The notes beneath the pieces are model-generated. The model did no database searches. It worked only from the letters and a program-made list of their open reading frames with translations, and was not told the origin of the DNA. A program made the translations under genes and the position numbers. A DNA stretch of 64,000 bases from Lepisosteus oculatus. Lineage: Eukaryota > Chordata > Actinopteri > Semionotiformes > Lepisosteidae. Of this stretch, positions 36,462 through 48,041 are shown piece after piece. The stretch is taken from NCBI RefSeq assembly GCF_040954835.1, contig NC_090698.1, positions 46,820,284 to 46,884,283 of the forward strand, in the 5' to 3' direction. The first letter of the stretch is position 1; every line of letters starts with the position of its first letter.

Positions 36462-37873
36462 TGTAGCGGCGAGGCTTAATAATAAGACAGAATTAAGTGT
36501 TTCTGAGCTTTCCCAAATTAGGCCTCATTTCTCTGTTCATCTCTGTGGTGCAGCCACAGAGAAACCATTCATGCAAGGTGATTTAAGGTCCAAGGACAGC
36601 TCCCAAAGGGGGATGCACTTAGCTAAGCCTGGCTATCATGATCAATGGTCACCCATTGGCGCCTATCTGTCTAGGGAGTGCCAGTTAGACATCTGGACTG
36701 CATTACTAAGTGTCAGGACTAAGTGACTCATATCTCACCTTGATCAACCAATCAGGGACTGGTAGGGCCGAGTAACCCACGTGGGACTCTGATGCCCATG
36801 GAACTTTCAGCCAATCAATGAGCTGAAGTTCCTCCAGGTAAAAACAGGCAACACAGAGAGCCTGAGAGATTCAGATTGAGATTCAACAAGATTCAGATTC
36901 AGATTCAGATCCAACAATTCTAAAGGGAATTCAAAGGAGAATTCCAGGGCAGGACGGCCCAGGAGCAGAAGGCTCCCAAGGGCAGGACATTCTCGCAGCG
37001 CGCCTCCTGACCATCCTGAGACTCAGCCCGGACAACCACGGAACGGCCAGTGTGTCCGAGTGCCAGAACTTTCCTTTGTTCTAAGAGTCTAGAGTTGAGG
37101 TTGCCAGAGAGTAACCAGCAGCAGGCCTCGTGGACAGCTGAATCACTATTCAGAACTAGCTCTTCATCAGGAACGAACCGGTCCTCTTCCTGACTTGCTG
37201 GGACCCACAGTCATCTTTTCTCCTGTGCACAAACTTTGCTAGTTAAAGCCAACAATGAGCATCAGCAGCGCACCGTCGCAAGCCGCACAGCACAGCCTGG
37301 CACACAGCCAGAGAGCGCGGATTGGACAGCAACAGCCTGCAACTGTTTCTTTGTGCCCGCAGGAGATCTGAATCCCCAGAGATTGGATGAGTATTCAACT
37401 TCAATGCATTACAGCTCGAGAATTCAATTTTTATCCCAACCAGTTGATATCAATTTAATTCCTAAGAGTTATGTACTTGTTTTGAGTATCTAATGTAGAA
37501 GTTGTAACCAAGTTCACTTTACGAAACGGTCTAAATGAATGATATACTGAACGTATGTCCTCTTGATGTGTAACTCTTTGTAACTGACCGAATATACCTT
37601 TTGTATTCTGATAACCCTCTCGATAAGATCTGTTAGGTTTATATGCATATTCTATGTATTAATAAATGTATCCTCGTGTATTAGTACCTGTGTGTGTGCG
37701 TTGTTTGAGTTATATCGCATGGTTGGATTCTAAAGCCACCAAAAGAATCAACTTTGTGATTTACTGCTACAATTAATAATTGTCTCAGTAAATGCCCAAA
37801 CCCTACAGAACTGGTGCCTTCAGAGAGCCACTATGATTACATATTTGGCGTCCCTGAACTGGCTTAATCTACA
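36462..37873 (+). repeat. 5' LTR (1412 bp)
   Basis: It lacks 17 nt (gaacaggtcggaactgt-type text) present at about 42793 in the 3' LTR, flanked by a short GTG..ACA repeat. An imperfect (gattca) hexamer repeat lies at about 36868-36915 and an aataaa signal at about 37661. Confidence 0.95.
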
Positions 37874-37877
37874 TTAT

Positions 37878-37896
37878 TTGGCGTCCCTGGCACGGG
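37878..37896 (+). promoter_or_regulatory. Putative primer binding site
   Basis: TTGGCGTCCCTGGCACGGG lies four bases after the 5' LTR. Its position and TGG start fit a tRNA primer site. A similar TTTGGCGTCCCTGAAC occurs inside the LTR end. The tRNA is not assigned. Confidence 0.45.
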
Positions 37897-38138
37897 CGTG
37901 GCAAGACTGAAATGAGTCAACCAAGCGGAATAATTCAATATAAAACGCCGCGGGTTTCATACACGACAATACAGTGTGCTGAAAGCCGAAAGAAAAAAGT
38001 TCCCCTTGCTCTTTAAGCAGTGCTTGATTGTTTTGTGATCTTTTGCAATCTACCGGGTTGATTGCATACTTGATCTTGTGGTTTTCTGTGGTAAAACTGT
38101 GATTTCGTACTTAAAAGTAATACTCTTTAAGTTTAACG

Positions 38139-41100
38139 ATGGTTGCTAAAAGGTCTGAATTCGAATCGCTATTAAGCACTCTCTCTAGCAGTGACAGGTC
38201 TGACCACGATCTCTTCCATATCTCCGTCAGCGGAGAAGCTAGAAGGATAAATCTCCATTCTCTGAGAGAGCTAGCGAAGGACATAGAGAGATTTGACCCG
38301 GCAGTGTCAGAGAATAATATCGAGAGTTATATTCAGGACCTCAGGTATAACCTGCAGTACCTGCCAAACGCCACAGAACAGGAGAAAGTGTTTCTGGTCA
38401 GGAAAACTACCAGCAGAGCTGTACATGAGTGGATGGCTAGGCAGATGAAAGAAGTCTGTAATGATTTTGAGCAGCTGTGTCAAGCACTTATCGAAGAATA
38501 CAGTGCGTTTATTGACCCGACTGCTGCGATAGCCGCCGCTCTTAACATTAAGCACGAGAGAGCAGAGTCCCCTCGCGAATATTACGAGAGACTTAGACAA
38601 ACTTATTTTGCAGGGCGAAATGATGAGGGTTGCGAAGAGAACACACATTTCAAGGGTTTATTCATTGCGAATCTCCACCCATCAGTCAGAAAGATGATCT
38701 TAATGCATACAGATGCACAGACCATGAAAATGACTGATATCAAGAGATTCGTGCAGAAAGCCTGGGAGTATGATGTCCAAAGTCGCTCTGAGCAAAAAGT
38801 TGCTAAAGCGACTGCGTTCGCCGTCAGAGCCAGCAGGGTTAATTCCCCCCTGCTCGAAGGAGCACAGGCTCCTGAGCTGGCTAAGCCCCGTTCCAAAGCA
38901 CTCACACAGGACCGCACCCAGCGTCCTAAGTGCCATGAGAACACCGGGGGAGGGAAAGGGCTAGAAAAGGCTGAACAAAAGGATTCAGTAGCCGCCCGCC
39001 TGGCCAGGCTTGAACAAGCTTTATTAGGACAGGGACAACCGCTCCCCAAGGCTGCCGGAAGCGTGAATGAGCTGATACTCTCCACTGGAGGAGGCGGAGA
39101 CCCGCCCCCTCTCCCTCCCTCAGTCTATCTGATTGAGCGGAAGGGGTCCTGCCTGGATAAGGTCAGCCACTCCCAAGTAAGTGCTGACTCCACCCCTGAA
39201 GTCACAGAGCAGGCAGTAAAACGCAGAGGAAAAGCAAGAAGCTTTTACCTCAAGGCTGCCATGGGAGATGTCTTACCCAGTGAGACACTGATTGACACTG
39301 AGGTTGAAAGGTGTTTGAAGTCACACGGCAAGCTCAAACGGGTAGAAAAAGGAAAGGGCATGCGACTCAGAGAGGAACCTTTGGTGAATCACCAGAAAGG
39401 CAAGGTGTGGAAACAGGTCAAGGCTCCTAAGCCTTCTGTACAGAAGGAAAGGGGGGCCAAGAGGCAGACTGTGCTCACACAGTGCCCACCGAACACAGAA
39501 GCCTATGCGGAGATTCCTTCTGTTCCCTCTGGACAAGAAATAAAAATATTTCCTTGTTCCCCAGATATACAGGGAAGTCCTGTCCTGGCTGAGGTCCCAA
39601 CAGCCTCCCTGCCACAGGAGCGCTGCTCCGAGCAGCCGCCTGATCCACCAGGTAAAGCACACACCTTTTACGTCCCTAAAGAGGAGCAGATCTCCCCACC
39701 TGGCGATGAAAAGGAGCTTTCCCTGTGCACCCTGGCACCCAAGAGGAGTCAGGACCACCACCCCGCAGTGGTGGAAGGGATCCAGATGGAAGGAGAGCAG
39801 GTTGGTGATGTAGCCCTCACCCTTAGCCCTGAGAGGTCCTCTATTAGTGAGGATCTGCTTGAGCAGCTGTCGCAGGGCCACCGCCAGGTGCCCCTGGTGC
39901 AACATTCACGGGTTAGACAGGAGGTCCAGCTGGACGCTGAGACTACTGCGCTGTGGACACACCTGTTCCCAGATGCCGATTCCCTCTGCTTTGACCCAGG
40001 GAACCTGCAGTCAGGTAACATTATTTCTCACAACTACCAGGTAGTGAGTGAGACTGACCTGATTGTTCCTGCCTCAACGGCAGGGTTGCCAACACACCCA
40101 GTCCCCCAGAAGGGACAGGGAATGAAAGCCGAGACGGTTTTCTTACAGCCACCAGCTCAGTCTGTCAGTCTGAGTCTGACCAACAGTGGTTCAGCCAGAC
40201 TGGAGCTGGATGGTCAAGCCACCCACCTGCCAGTGCAGAACATCGCAAAGAGGGGTGTCAGAATCCCCGCCTGCACTGACATGGGCCTGGTGAGTGATAG
40301 TAAGTTCAAAGACAGTGAACAAGCTATCCCAGTGCTGGGGCAGCTCCCTGAACCCCTAGCGAGGGAAGGGGGGAGCGAGCAGGTGTCCTACACCCACGCC
40401 CAGCGAACGATTGTAAACATGCCGATAGAGGGATTCCTCAATCAGGAAGTGTGCAGGGTGGACCTGAACAGTGAGAATGGGGTAACAATCCCAGATCACT
40501 CCGGTGCTCCAGATGACCACTCAGCCGAGGGTCAGGCATGCTCCACCGCTGCACCGCCCCCTGCAGGGTTACTAGAGCACAGGCATGAACAAATCGAAAA
40601 AGCAGATGCCCTGGAAACGGAGGAGCAGCATCAGCCGCTGTGTCAGATCCCCCCAGATTTCCAGGATGTTGGTGCCCAAGATGCCACAGGGCATACTGAG
40701 AAAGACACCATGTACATGCTGCGCCAGCTTAGAAAGGCAACAGTCACTCAGAAGGAGATGACTGGGATCAGCCACCCGAAAAGACTTTTGGGAGGACTGA
40801 TTGCTGCCACCACTGTTGTGCATTTGCTATTTCTGGTAGGTTTGTGTGCTACTGGCACTCTCACCCTGACTGCCCCAAGAAGGCAGGTGTCAGAGATGCC
40901 AGAGGGTAGTGACAGACTGTATCAACAGCAGCAAAAGTTGGAAAGCTTAGGGAAAACCCTAAAGGTAACTTCCTATGCAACAGGGTTAAACCTTATTCCC
41001 CAAATAGTGGACATGATTGTTGGTGTTATACAGTGGGTTTATGCTTGTGTGCAACAGGCCAGAATGTTGACACAAGACCTGTTAAGGGAGTTTAGTGCCA

Positions 41101-41387
41101 CTGTAGCCAGTCTAACCACGGCACAAATCCCAACCCACTTGATTCCACTCTTCTCAGTAGAGGAGTGTGTGACATTAACCCCATCGCTCATAGCTCACCC
41201 AGAAGGCAATCCAAGATTGAATTCGGTTCCAAATCTTGAGATGGGTATGGCTACCAAAGCTATCCATTGGCTGTGTCTAAACGATTCACCAATGAAGGGT
41301 GTAAAGCTACTAACGAGCAGAGGGAGGTTAATGAACCCCATGAAGAGCAGGTGGGAAGTAAATGGCTGGTCAGCACACCACATTTAA
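38139..41387 (+). CDS. Gag-like protein with membrane-type C-terminus, 1082 aa
   Basis: The frame is uninterrupted and begins ATGGTTGCTAAAAGG, 265 nt after the LTR. Residues 1-225 are helical and gag-capsid-like ([45 protein letters not shown]). No CCHC zinc knuckle follows. Residues 230-870 are a long, mostly disordered Pro/Glu/Ser-rich linker. Residues about 884-908 form a strong membrane segment ([19 protein letters not shown]), and about 949-971 form a second hydrophobic stretch ([19 protein letters not shown]). No protease DTG, RT YxDD or integrase motif is seen. The open frame in a very young element suggests recent or current coding. A plausible origin is deletion of pol between gag and a membrane gene such as env. 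That is inference. Confidence 0.75.
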   Translation: MVAKRSEFESLLSTLSSSDRSDHDLFHISVSGEARRINLHSLRELAKDIERFDPAVSENNIESYIQDLRYNLQYLPNATEQEKVFLVRKTTSRAVHEWMARQMKEVCNDFEQLCQALIEEYSAFIDPTAAIAAALNIKHERAESPREYYERLRQTYFAGRNDEGCEENTHFKGLFIANLHPSVRKMILMHTDAQTMKMTDIKRFVQKAWEYDVQSRSEQKVAKATAFAVRASRVNSPLLEGAQAPELAKPRSKALTQDRTQRPKCHENTGGGKGLEKAEQKDSVAARLARLEQALLGQGQPLPKAAGSVNELILSTGGGGDPPPLPPSVYLIERKGSCLDKVSHSQVSADSTPEVTEQAVKRRGKARSFYLKAAMGDVLPSETLIDTEVERCLKSHGKLKRVEKGKGMRLREEPLVNHQKGKVWKQVKAPKPSVQKERGAKRQTVLTQCPPNTEAYAEIPSVPSGQEIKIFPCSPDIQGSPVLAEVPTASLPQERCSEQPPDPPGKAHTFYVPKEEQISPPGDEKELSLCTLAPKRSQDHHPAVVEGIQMEGEQVGDVALTLSPERSSISEDLLEQLSQGHRQVPLVQHSRVRQEVQLDAETTALWTHLFPDADSLCFDPGNLQSGNIISHNYQVVSETDLIVPASTAGLPTHPVPQKGQGMKAETVFLQPPAQSVSLSLTNSGSARLELDGQATHLPVQNIAKRGVRIPACTDMGLVSDSKFKDSEQAIPVLGQLPEPLAREGGSEQVSYTHAQRTIVNMPIEGFLNQEVCRVDLNSENGVTIPDHSGAPDDHSAEGQACSTAAPPPAGLLEHRHEQIEKADALETEEQHQPLCQIPPDFQDVGAQDATGHTEKDTMYMLRQLRKATVTQKEMTGISHPKRLLGGLIAATTVVHLLFLVGLCATGTLTLTAPRRQVSEMPEGSDRLYQQQQKLESLGKTLKVTSYATGLNLIPQIVDMIVGVIQWVYACVQQARMLTQDLLREFSATVASLTTAQIPTHLIPLFSVEECVTLTPSLIAHPEGNPRLNSVPNLEMGMATKAIHWLCLNDSPMKGVKLLTSRGRLMNPMKSRWEVNGWSAHHI

Positions 41388-42108
41388 CTGACACTATGAC
41401 TTGTGACGGGCATGATACAGCTACCACAATGCAGCTATCTAACCAACAGTTTTCCTGTAAGTTCCCGAGGAGGCCATAGTACAGCATGGTAACTTAACAC
41501 TGTACGGTCTGGAACCAGACAATATAAGACCAAACTTGAGGTCATGGATGCCTTCAGGTGCCACACTAAGGAATTGGATAGAAATCCAAGAAACAGTAAG
41601 CCCTGAAGAGGTACAGGTAGTTAGTTTGCTTTAATGGAACAAACCTCCAAACCACCCTAGCAGATACCCAACACAGGTGTTGTGGTTTATCGGGGGGCTG
41701 GGAACAGGAACTGTTGTTATTGTAACACTACTGCCAGGTAGCTGGATCATGACTGACAGTGTACTCTGAATGCTGTAGTCTCACATCAAGATGTACTCTG
41801 GGTAGCACGAATGAGTCAAAGGTAGCATGTCAAAAGAAAGGAAGTGACTTCTCCCCAAATATCTACCACAGAGGTATCAGATATTGACAGTGAACTTCCT
41901 GATGTGTAATTCCTAGACTTAGATATGTCTCCTACCATGTTTATACATACTCCAGATGTTATTCATCCTGTTTGTACCCAATGCTGGTTCCGGTATGAAT
42001 TCTCGAGGAGTAATGTGGACATTTAAGGTTAATGTTCTAATGGCAAGGGACATCACTTAACTCTGTTTTGTTTTGAAGGCAACAATGCCTCGGGACCTCG
42101 TGGCCTTC
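41388..42108 (+). other. Internal 3' region of the LTR element with broken membrane-type frame
   Basis: After the stop, coding-like sequence continues in shifting frames. The frame from 41267 to 41479 overlaps the end of the long ORF, and a hydrophobic stretch (FIGGLGTGTVVIVTLL) lies at about 41683-41735. This looks like the decayed end of a membrane protein. No domain name can be given. Confidence 0.45.
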
Positions 42109-42122
42109 AAAAAGGGGGGATA
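42109..42122 (+). promoter_or_regulatory. Polypurine tract
   Basis: AAAAAGGGGGGATA lies directly before the 3' LTR, in the position of the plus-strand primer. Confidence 0.8.
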
Positions 42123-43551
42123 TGTAGCGGCGAGGCTTAATAATAAGACAGAATTAAGTGTTTCTGAGCTTTCCCAAATTAGGCCTCATTTCTCTGTTCA
42201 TCTCTGTGGTGCAGCCACAGAGAAACCATTCATGCAAGGTGATTTAAGGTCCAAGGACAGCTCCCAAAGGGGGATGCACTTAGCTAAGCCTGGCTATCAT
42301 GATCAATGGTCACCCATTGGCGCCTATCTGTCTAGGGAGTGCCAGTTGGACATCTGGACTGCATTACTAAGTGTCAGGACTAAGTGACTCATATCTCACC
42401 TCGATCAACCAATCAGGGACTGGTAGGGCCGAGTAACCCACGTGGGACTCTGATGCCCATGGAACTTTCAGCCAATCAATGAGCTGAAGTTCCTCCAGGT
42501 AAAAACAGGCAACACAGAGAGCCTGAGAGATTCAGATTGAGATTCAACAAGATTCAGATTCAGATTCAGATCCAACAATTCTAAAGGGAATTCAAAGGAG
42601 AATTCCAGGGCAGGACGGCCCAGGAGCAGAAGGCTCCCAAGGGCAGGACATTCTCGCAGCGCGCCTCCTGACCATCCTGAGACTCAGCCCGGACAACAAC
42701 GGAACGGCCAGTGTGTCCGAGTGCCAGAACTTTCCTTTGTTCTAAGAGTCTAGAGTTGAGGTTGCCAGAGAGTAACCAGCAGCAGGCCTCGTGAACAGGT
42801 CGGAACTGTGGACAGCTGAATCACTATTCAGAACTAGCTCTTCATCAGGAACGAACCGGTCCTCTTCCTGACTTGCTGGGACCCACAGTCATCTTTTCTC
42901 CTGTGCACAAACTTTGCTAGTTAAAGCCAACAATGAGCATCAGCAGCGCACCGTCGCAAGCCGCACAGCACAGCCTGGCACACAGCCAGAGAGCGCGGAT
43001 TGGACAGCAACAGCCTGCAACTGTTTCTTTGTGCCCGCAGGAGATCTGAATCCCCAGAGATTGGATGAGTATTCAACTTCAATGCATTACAGCTCGAGAA
43101 TTCAATTGTTATCCCAACCAGTTGATATCAATTTAATTCCTAAGAGTTATGTACTTGTTTTGAGTATCTAATGTAGAAGTTGTAACCAAGTTCACTTTAC
43201 GAAACGGTCTAAATGAATGATATACTGAACGTATGTCCTCTTGATGTGTAACTCTTTGTAACTGACCGAATATACCTTTTGTATTCTGATAACCCTCTTG
43301 ATAAGATCTGTTAGGTTTATATGCATATTCTATGCATTAATAAATGTATCCTCGTGTATTAGTACCTGTGTGTGTGCGTTGTTTGAGTTATATCGCATGG
43401 TTGGATTCTAAAGCCACCAAAAGAATCAACTTTGTGATTTACTGCTACAATTAATAATTGTCTCAGTAAATGCCCAAACCCTACAGAACTGGTGCCTTCA
43501 GAGAGCCACTATGATTACATATTTGGCGTCCCTGAACCGGCTTAATCTACA
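42123..43551 (+). repeat. 3' LTR (1429 bp)
   Basis: It is nearly identical to 36462-37873 and followed by the CTTC target copy at 43552-43555. Confidence 0.95.
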
Positions 43552-43555
43552 CTTC

Positions 43556-45650
43556 TAAGAAGAGAGTAAAAACATAGAACCAATGGAAGAAACAGTTAGA
43601 TTGGTGGCAAATAGATCGGAGGCACAGGAGATGGAGGGACTGGATTCAGGATTTGAACTGCTGGAAGTGGAGAAGGTCATGCGCAGCGTGAAGAAAGGCA
43701 AAGTCCCAGGTGTTGATGGGCTGCCTGTGGAATTTTACTTGACCTTTTGGGATCTACTCGGACCAGTTTTGGTAGAGGTGTTTGAGGAAATTTTAAAAGG
43801 CCGAGGGTTTAGTGAATCCATGAGGCAGGGGGTTCTGGGCCTACTCTATAAAAAAGGTGACTGCTTAGATTTGGGTAACTGGAGGCCTATCCAACTTCTC
43901 TGTGTAGATTATAAGATCCTTGCTAAAGTATTGTGTAGCCGACTACGGAAGGTTTTGCCAATATTGATACACGCTAATCAGTCGTGTGGGATGGCGGGTG
44001 GATCTATTTCCTGGAACTTATAAGAGACTCAATTGCCTGGGCGGAGGACAGAAATATGCCTTTGCTTGTAGCAAGCCTGGATCAAGAAAAGGCTTTTGAT
44101 AAGGTTCATCACACTTTTGTGGTTAGTACTGCAAAGGTTTGGCCTGAGCCCTAGGTTTGTTAATTGGTTAAAGTTACTTTATGTCAACGTTTATTTTAGG
44201 TTGTGTATCAATGGGCACCTGGGTGGAAAAGTTCGGATAGGAACAGGGGTAAGACAGGGATGCCCTTTGTCACTCTTGCTGTATATTCTGTACGTGGAAC
44301 CTTTGCTTATCATGATTAGATCTAATAGTAAGGTAGATGGTCTGTGTGTGCCAGGAAGTGGAGGGAGGCAAGTTAAGCTTGCTGCATATGCAGATGATGT
44401 TTGTTACTGAGTTCAGGGTTTAGTCTGCAGTATGCCCTAGAAACTGTGGACAAGTTTGGCCGGGCGACAGGCTCTAAGGTTAATGGGGACAAAAGCGTAA
44501 TAAAGATCTTTGGAAAGTGGAGAAACAAAGCTGAGGTGTCAGAGACCCTGAGGGCAGAACTTGGCCAATAAAGATACCAGGAGTAGAATTTGGATCTGGG
44601 GTGCTAGTGCTACACAACTGGGGAACACAGCTGAACCGGGTTAGTCGAAAGCTAGGCATGTGGAGAAATAGATGTTTATCATATATTGGGAAGGTATAGG
44701 TGATCAAAATGGACATACTTCCTATGCTTGATTTTATGGCAAATGTTTTTCCTGTGCCTACATGTTACTATAAAAAGTTGACAAGGTTGGTGTTTCAATT
44801 CATCTGGGGTGGAAAGTACGAGTGTGTGAGTAGGGTGAACATGTATAAAGGATGTCATCAAGGTGGGAGGGATGTACCAGATCTACCTTTAAAGTTAAAT
44901 GCCATATTTGTTGTGTGTGTGTGAAGCTGTGCATAACAAGGTACAGCATAAGTACCAGTATTTCACAAGGTTCTCCTGGTCAGTGCGGCCTTTGTGTGAG
45001 TGGACAAACACCACGCCCAAAGCGGTAAGGACACCGTGGTTTTATAAACAAGCAACAGTCTGGTTGACAAAGTATTAGAATGGGAAGCTGGATGAGGTGT
45101 GTGTGCGACATAGAGCCTTGTGTGAAAGAGCGAGAGAGGTGTGCGTGCAAAAAGAATACCCAGGCATAAGGGTCCCGGATTATCACTGGTGGTTCCTGCA
45201 TTATAAAGGTTTATCTAATAAGATGAAAGACCTGAATTGGTTGTGTGGGTGGGGGAAGCTCTCGGTACGGGAAGTTATGCATAAACATAAGCTGACTAAG
45301 TCATCTGTGTGCCCGAGGGCTGAATGTGGTGTGGTAGAGTCGATAGTGCATGTGTTCTGGGGTTGTAGGGTGGCACAGTTAGTCTGGGAGAGACATAGAG
45401 TTTTATTTTCTGAGTTATGGCCAAGTTTCCAGCTAACAGAGGCTGTGGTTTTATGGGGCTGGAAAACAATTAAGGGTGATGAAAGGATCAATTTTTTGTT
45501 GTGGTTCATTGTGTGTTTAATCAAACTGATTCTATGGGACACTAGGAACCACTTGGTGAAGTATGGATGCGAGTGGGGAGTGCAAGGGATCAGTGGGCGG
45601 GTAAGGTATGAATCATGTAGGCAGCAGAGATAGGAGTGCAACAAATTGGG
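43556..45650 (+). pseudogene. Tx1-like LINE, right part (reverse transcriptase and C-terminus)
   Basis: This continues the LINE broken at 36461. The reverse transcriptase begins at about 43670 (VKKGKVPGVDGLPVEFY), passes LGNWRPIQLLCVDYKILAK at about 43875 and RQGCPLSLLLYILYVEP at about 44250, and keeps its catalytic box as AAYADD at about 44385. The C-terminal region at 45097-45633 holds a Cys/His-containing segment (CPRAECGVVESIVHVFWGC), typical of L1/Tx1-branch ends. Stops at about 44021 and 44410 and several frameshifts make it inactive. Confidence 0.8.
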
Positions 45651-46384
45651 CTACAATGTTGCTAAGGAATGAAGGAAAACTTTTTGTTTCAGGATAAGGA
45701 TTGACTGTGTTCTGTAATGTGATTGTTTTAGTTGCAATTTATTTTTGTAAAAAAAAGGAAAAGTTTCTAACTTTTTTGATTGTACTCCTGGTTCCTAATC
45801 TTTGCTCCTGCCTTTTTGACCATTCTCTTTGGATTTTGTTTTTTAGATTGTCTTTCTGGGATTTCCCTGGTTACTGGACTCAGTGCTTCTCCAATTGACC
45901 AAACCCCTGGATTAGGTGTTTGGAATTGTCCCTGTGCTACTACACATTCTGCACAACTTGTGGTTGTGCATAAGGATCCTCCTATTCTACTGATTTGGTT
46001 CCCTGACACTAAATACTCGGCAATGGCTTTGATTAAAAGACCATTTAATCAATTTGACATAAGATTTTATTTGTTGCCCTTGCCTAATAAAGTGAGCAGT
46101 GTTTTAGATTTAAGGTGCATTCAAACCAGCTAAAAGCCTTTGTTTGGGCTGTTCTGGAAGACTTGGAGCATGCCCTGACTGGCCTGCAAAGGGAAGACCT
46201 GAGCCTGAAAGGTAGGACAGTTGCTGACTCATGACAGGTGATAATTGCCAGTTATTTTTTTTTAATACTTTTCATGTTTTCAGCTTGTATAAAAAGAGTA
46301 AAGATAATGTGCACACCTTCCTTTGATACGTGTACTATAGAGTTGTCTCTTTCTATAGCTCAGTTAAACCTGAATGATTAATTG
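45651..46384. other. Probable LINE 3' untranslated region and spacer
   Basis: An adenine-rich stretch at 45748-45764 and an aataaag signal at about 46087 are present. No gene family was recognised in the short open frames. Confidence 0.35.
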
Positions 46385-46874
46385 AAACAGAATTTTAGAA
46401 AACATAGAGGATGCTTGATGGCATGGCTGTGTTTTAGGACAGAAAGGAAATTTAGGAAAAGTGATATTTTAATGTCACCTTCACTTTTTCTTTCATAAAT
46501 GGCTCTATACACTGCATTGTCCTCAATGGGAACCTTGTGTAATTTGCCCTAACAGCTAAAGTTTGAAAGAAAGTGGTTAAACCTTTTAAACTATTGTATT
46601 TGGCATTTGATGTACTGGAATTTTAACAGATAGTTAACATTTATTGGGCTTTCCTGACTGTTAACCCTGAAACCATGCTCATTGTGAACACCATTCAACA
46701 CTAAACTTATAATAACAGAATCCTTGTCAAAAAATACAATTGTACCATATTTGAGACATTTTCTTTGGTTTTGCAATGTTGCTCATTCTATTCAAGCTAA
46801 TATTTTGATGCCCTGAGATCTATTTTCTGCTCAAATGAGTGGAAGGTTGCATGAATTCTTTGGAGAAAATCTGA

Positions 46875-46919
46875 CCCTTAACCCTAACCTGCCAAAACCC
46901 TTAGCCAGGGTTAGGGTTC
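46875..46919. repeat. Telomere-like facing motif, unit 1
   Basis: CCCTTAACCCTAACC is followed after a short spacer by AGGGTTAGGGTT, so CCCTAA and TTAGGG repeats face each other and could form a hairpin. Confidence 0.75.
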
Positions 46920-46954
46920 GAATTTTAGAAAACAGAGAGGATGTTTGATGGCAT

Positions 46955-47331
46955 AGGAAAACCAAATAAATATTAGCTACACCTGTTAAAAAAATAGTGA
47001 ATTCAATGCCAAATACAATAGCTTGAAAGGTTTAACCACTTTCTTTCAAACTTTTGTTGTTAGGGTAAATTAAATTGTTGTTAGGGTAAATTGATCACTG
47101 CATTGCTTTAGGACAGAAAGGAACTTTAGGAAAAGTGATATTTCAATGTTACCTTCACTTTTTCTTGCATAAATGGCTCTATACACTGCATTGCCCTCAA
47201 TGGGAACCTTGTGTAATTTACCCTAACAACAAAAGTTTGAAAGAAAGTGGTTAAACCTTTCAAGCTATTGTATTTGGCATTTAATTCACTGGTTTTTTAA
47301 CAGGTGTAGCTAATATTTATTTGGTTTTCCT
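46955..47331. repeat. Inverted repeat with ~118-bp arms
   Basis: The stretch at 46955-47072 is nearly the exact reverse complement of 47214-47331, for example ccaaataaatattagctacacctgtt against aacaggtgtagctaatatttatttgg. The loop is about 140 bp. It comes from a local inversion or fold-back copy of one array unit. Confidence 0.85.
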
Positions 47332-47528
47332 GACTCTTAACCTATTTAACGCTGATACCATGCTCATGGAGAGTACGATTCGGCACAAAATTTCCAATAG
47401 ATTACTTGTCAAAAAATGAAATTGTACAACAGGTGATACATTTTGCTTGGTGTGGCAAGGCTGCTAAGTCTTTTCACACTAATATTTTGATGCCCTGAGT
47501 TATATTTTCTGCTTAAATGAGAAAATCT

Positions 47529-47575
47529 GAACCCCGAACCCTAACTACCCAGACCCTTAGTTAGGGTTAGGGTTA
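47529..47575. repeat. Telomere-like facing motif, unit 2
   Basis: GAACCCTAACTACCC is followed by TTAGTTAGGGTTAGGGTTAG. It has the same layout as 46875-46919. Confidence 0.8.
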
Positions 47576-48041
47576 GTATTATTAGAAAACATAGAGGATG
47601 TTTGATGGCATGGCTGTGTTTTAGGACAGAAGAGAAATTTAGGAAATGTGATATTTTAATGTTCTCTTCACCCTTTTTTTTCTTGCATATATGCCTATAT
47701 ATACTGCATTGCCCTAAATGGGGATGTTGTCTAAATCCCCAATAAGCTAAAGATTGAAAGAAAGTGGTTAAATGTCTTAATCTGTTGCTTTTGACATTGA
47801 ATGCACTGGCATTTTAACAGGTGTAGCTAATATTTATTGGGTTTTCCAGACTCTTAAGCTATTTAACGCTGATGCCATGCTCATGGAGAGTACGATTCAA
47901 CACAAAACTTCCAATAGAAGATTACTTGTCAAAAAATGAAATTGTACCACAGTTCATGCATTTTATTTGTTGTGGCAAGGCTGCTAAGTCTTTTCAGACT
48001 ATTATTTCCATGCCCTGAGTTAGATTTTCTGCTTAAATGAG

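Larger units (their letters stand above)
36462..43551 (+). mobile_element. LTR retroelement with one gag-like ORF and no pol (7.1 kb)
   Basis: LTRs at 36462-37873 and 42123-43551 both start TGTAGCGGCGAGG and end CTTAATCTACA. The 4-bp target CTTC is repeated at 36458-36461 and 43552-43555. By eye the LTRs differ by about seven substitutions and one 17-nt indel. The internal region has a primer-site-like start, one 1082-codon frame and a polypurine tract, but no protease, reverse transcriptase, RNase H or integrase motif. It therefore probably depends on enzymes of another element. It sits inside a Tx1-like LINE in the same orientation. Confidence 0.9.

Noticed and set aside
37236..37493. Open frame in the LTR, repeated at 42914-43171
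   Set aside because: It is present only because the LTR is duplicated. There is no family signature, and it lies in a likely untranslated region.
39321..40021. Long minus-strand open frames of 194 and 90 codons
   Set aside because: They are shadows of the 1082-codon plus-strand frame, favoured by its GC-rich composition.
46877..46919. True interstitial telomere
   Set aside because: Only two to three hexamers on each side, and they recur at fixed places in array units, so they are part of a repeat unit.
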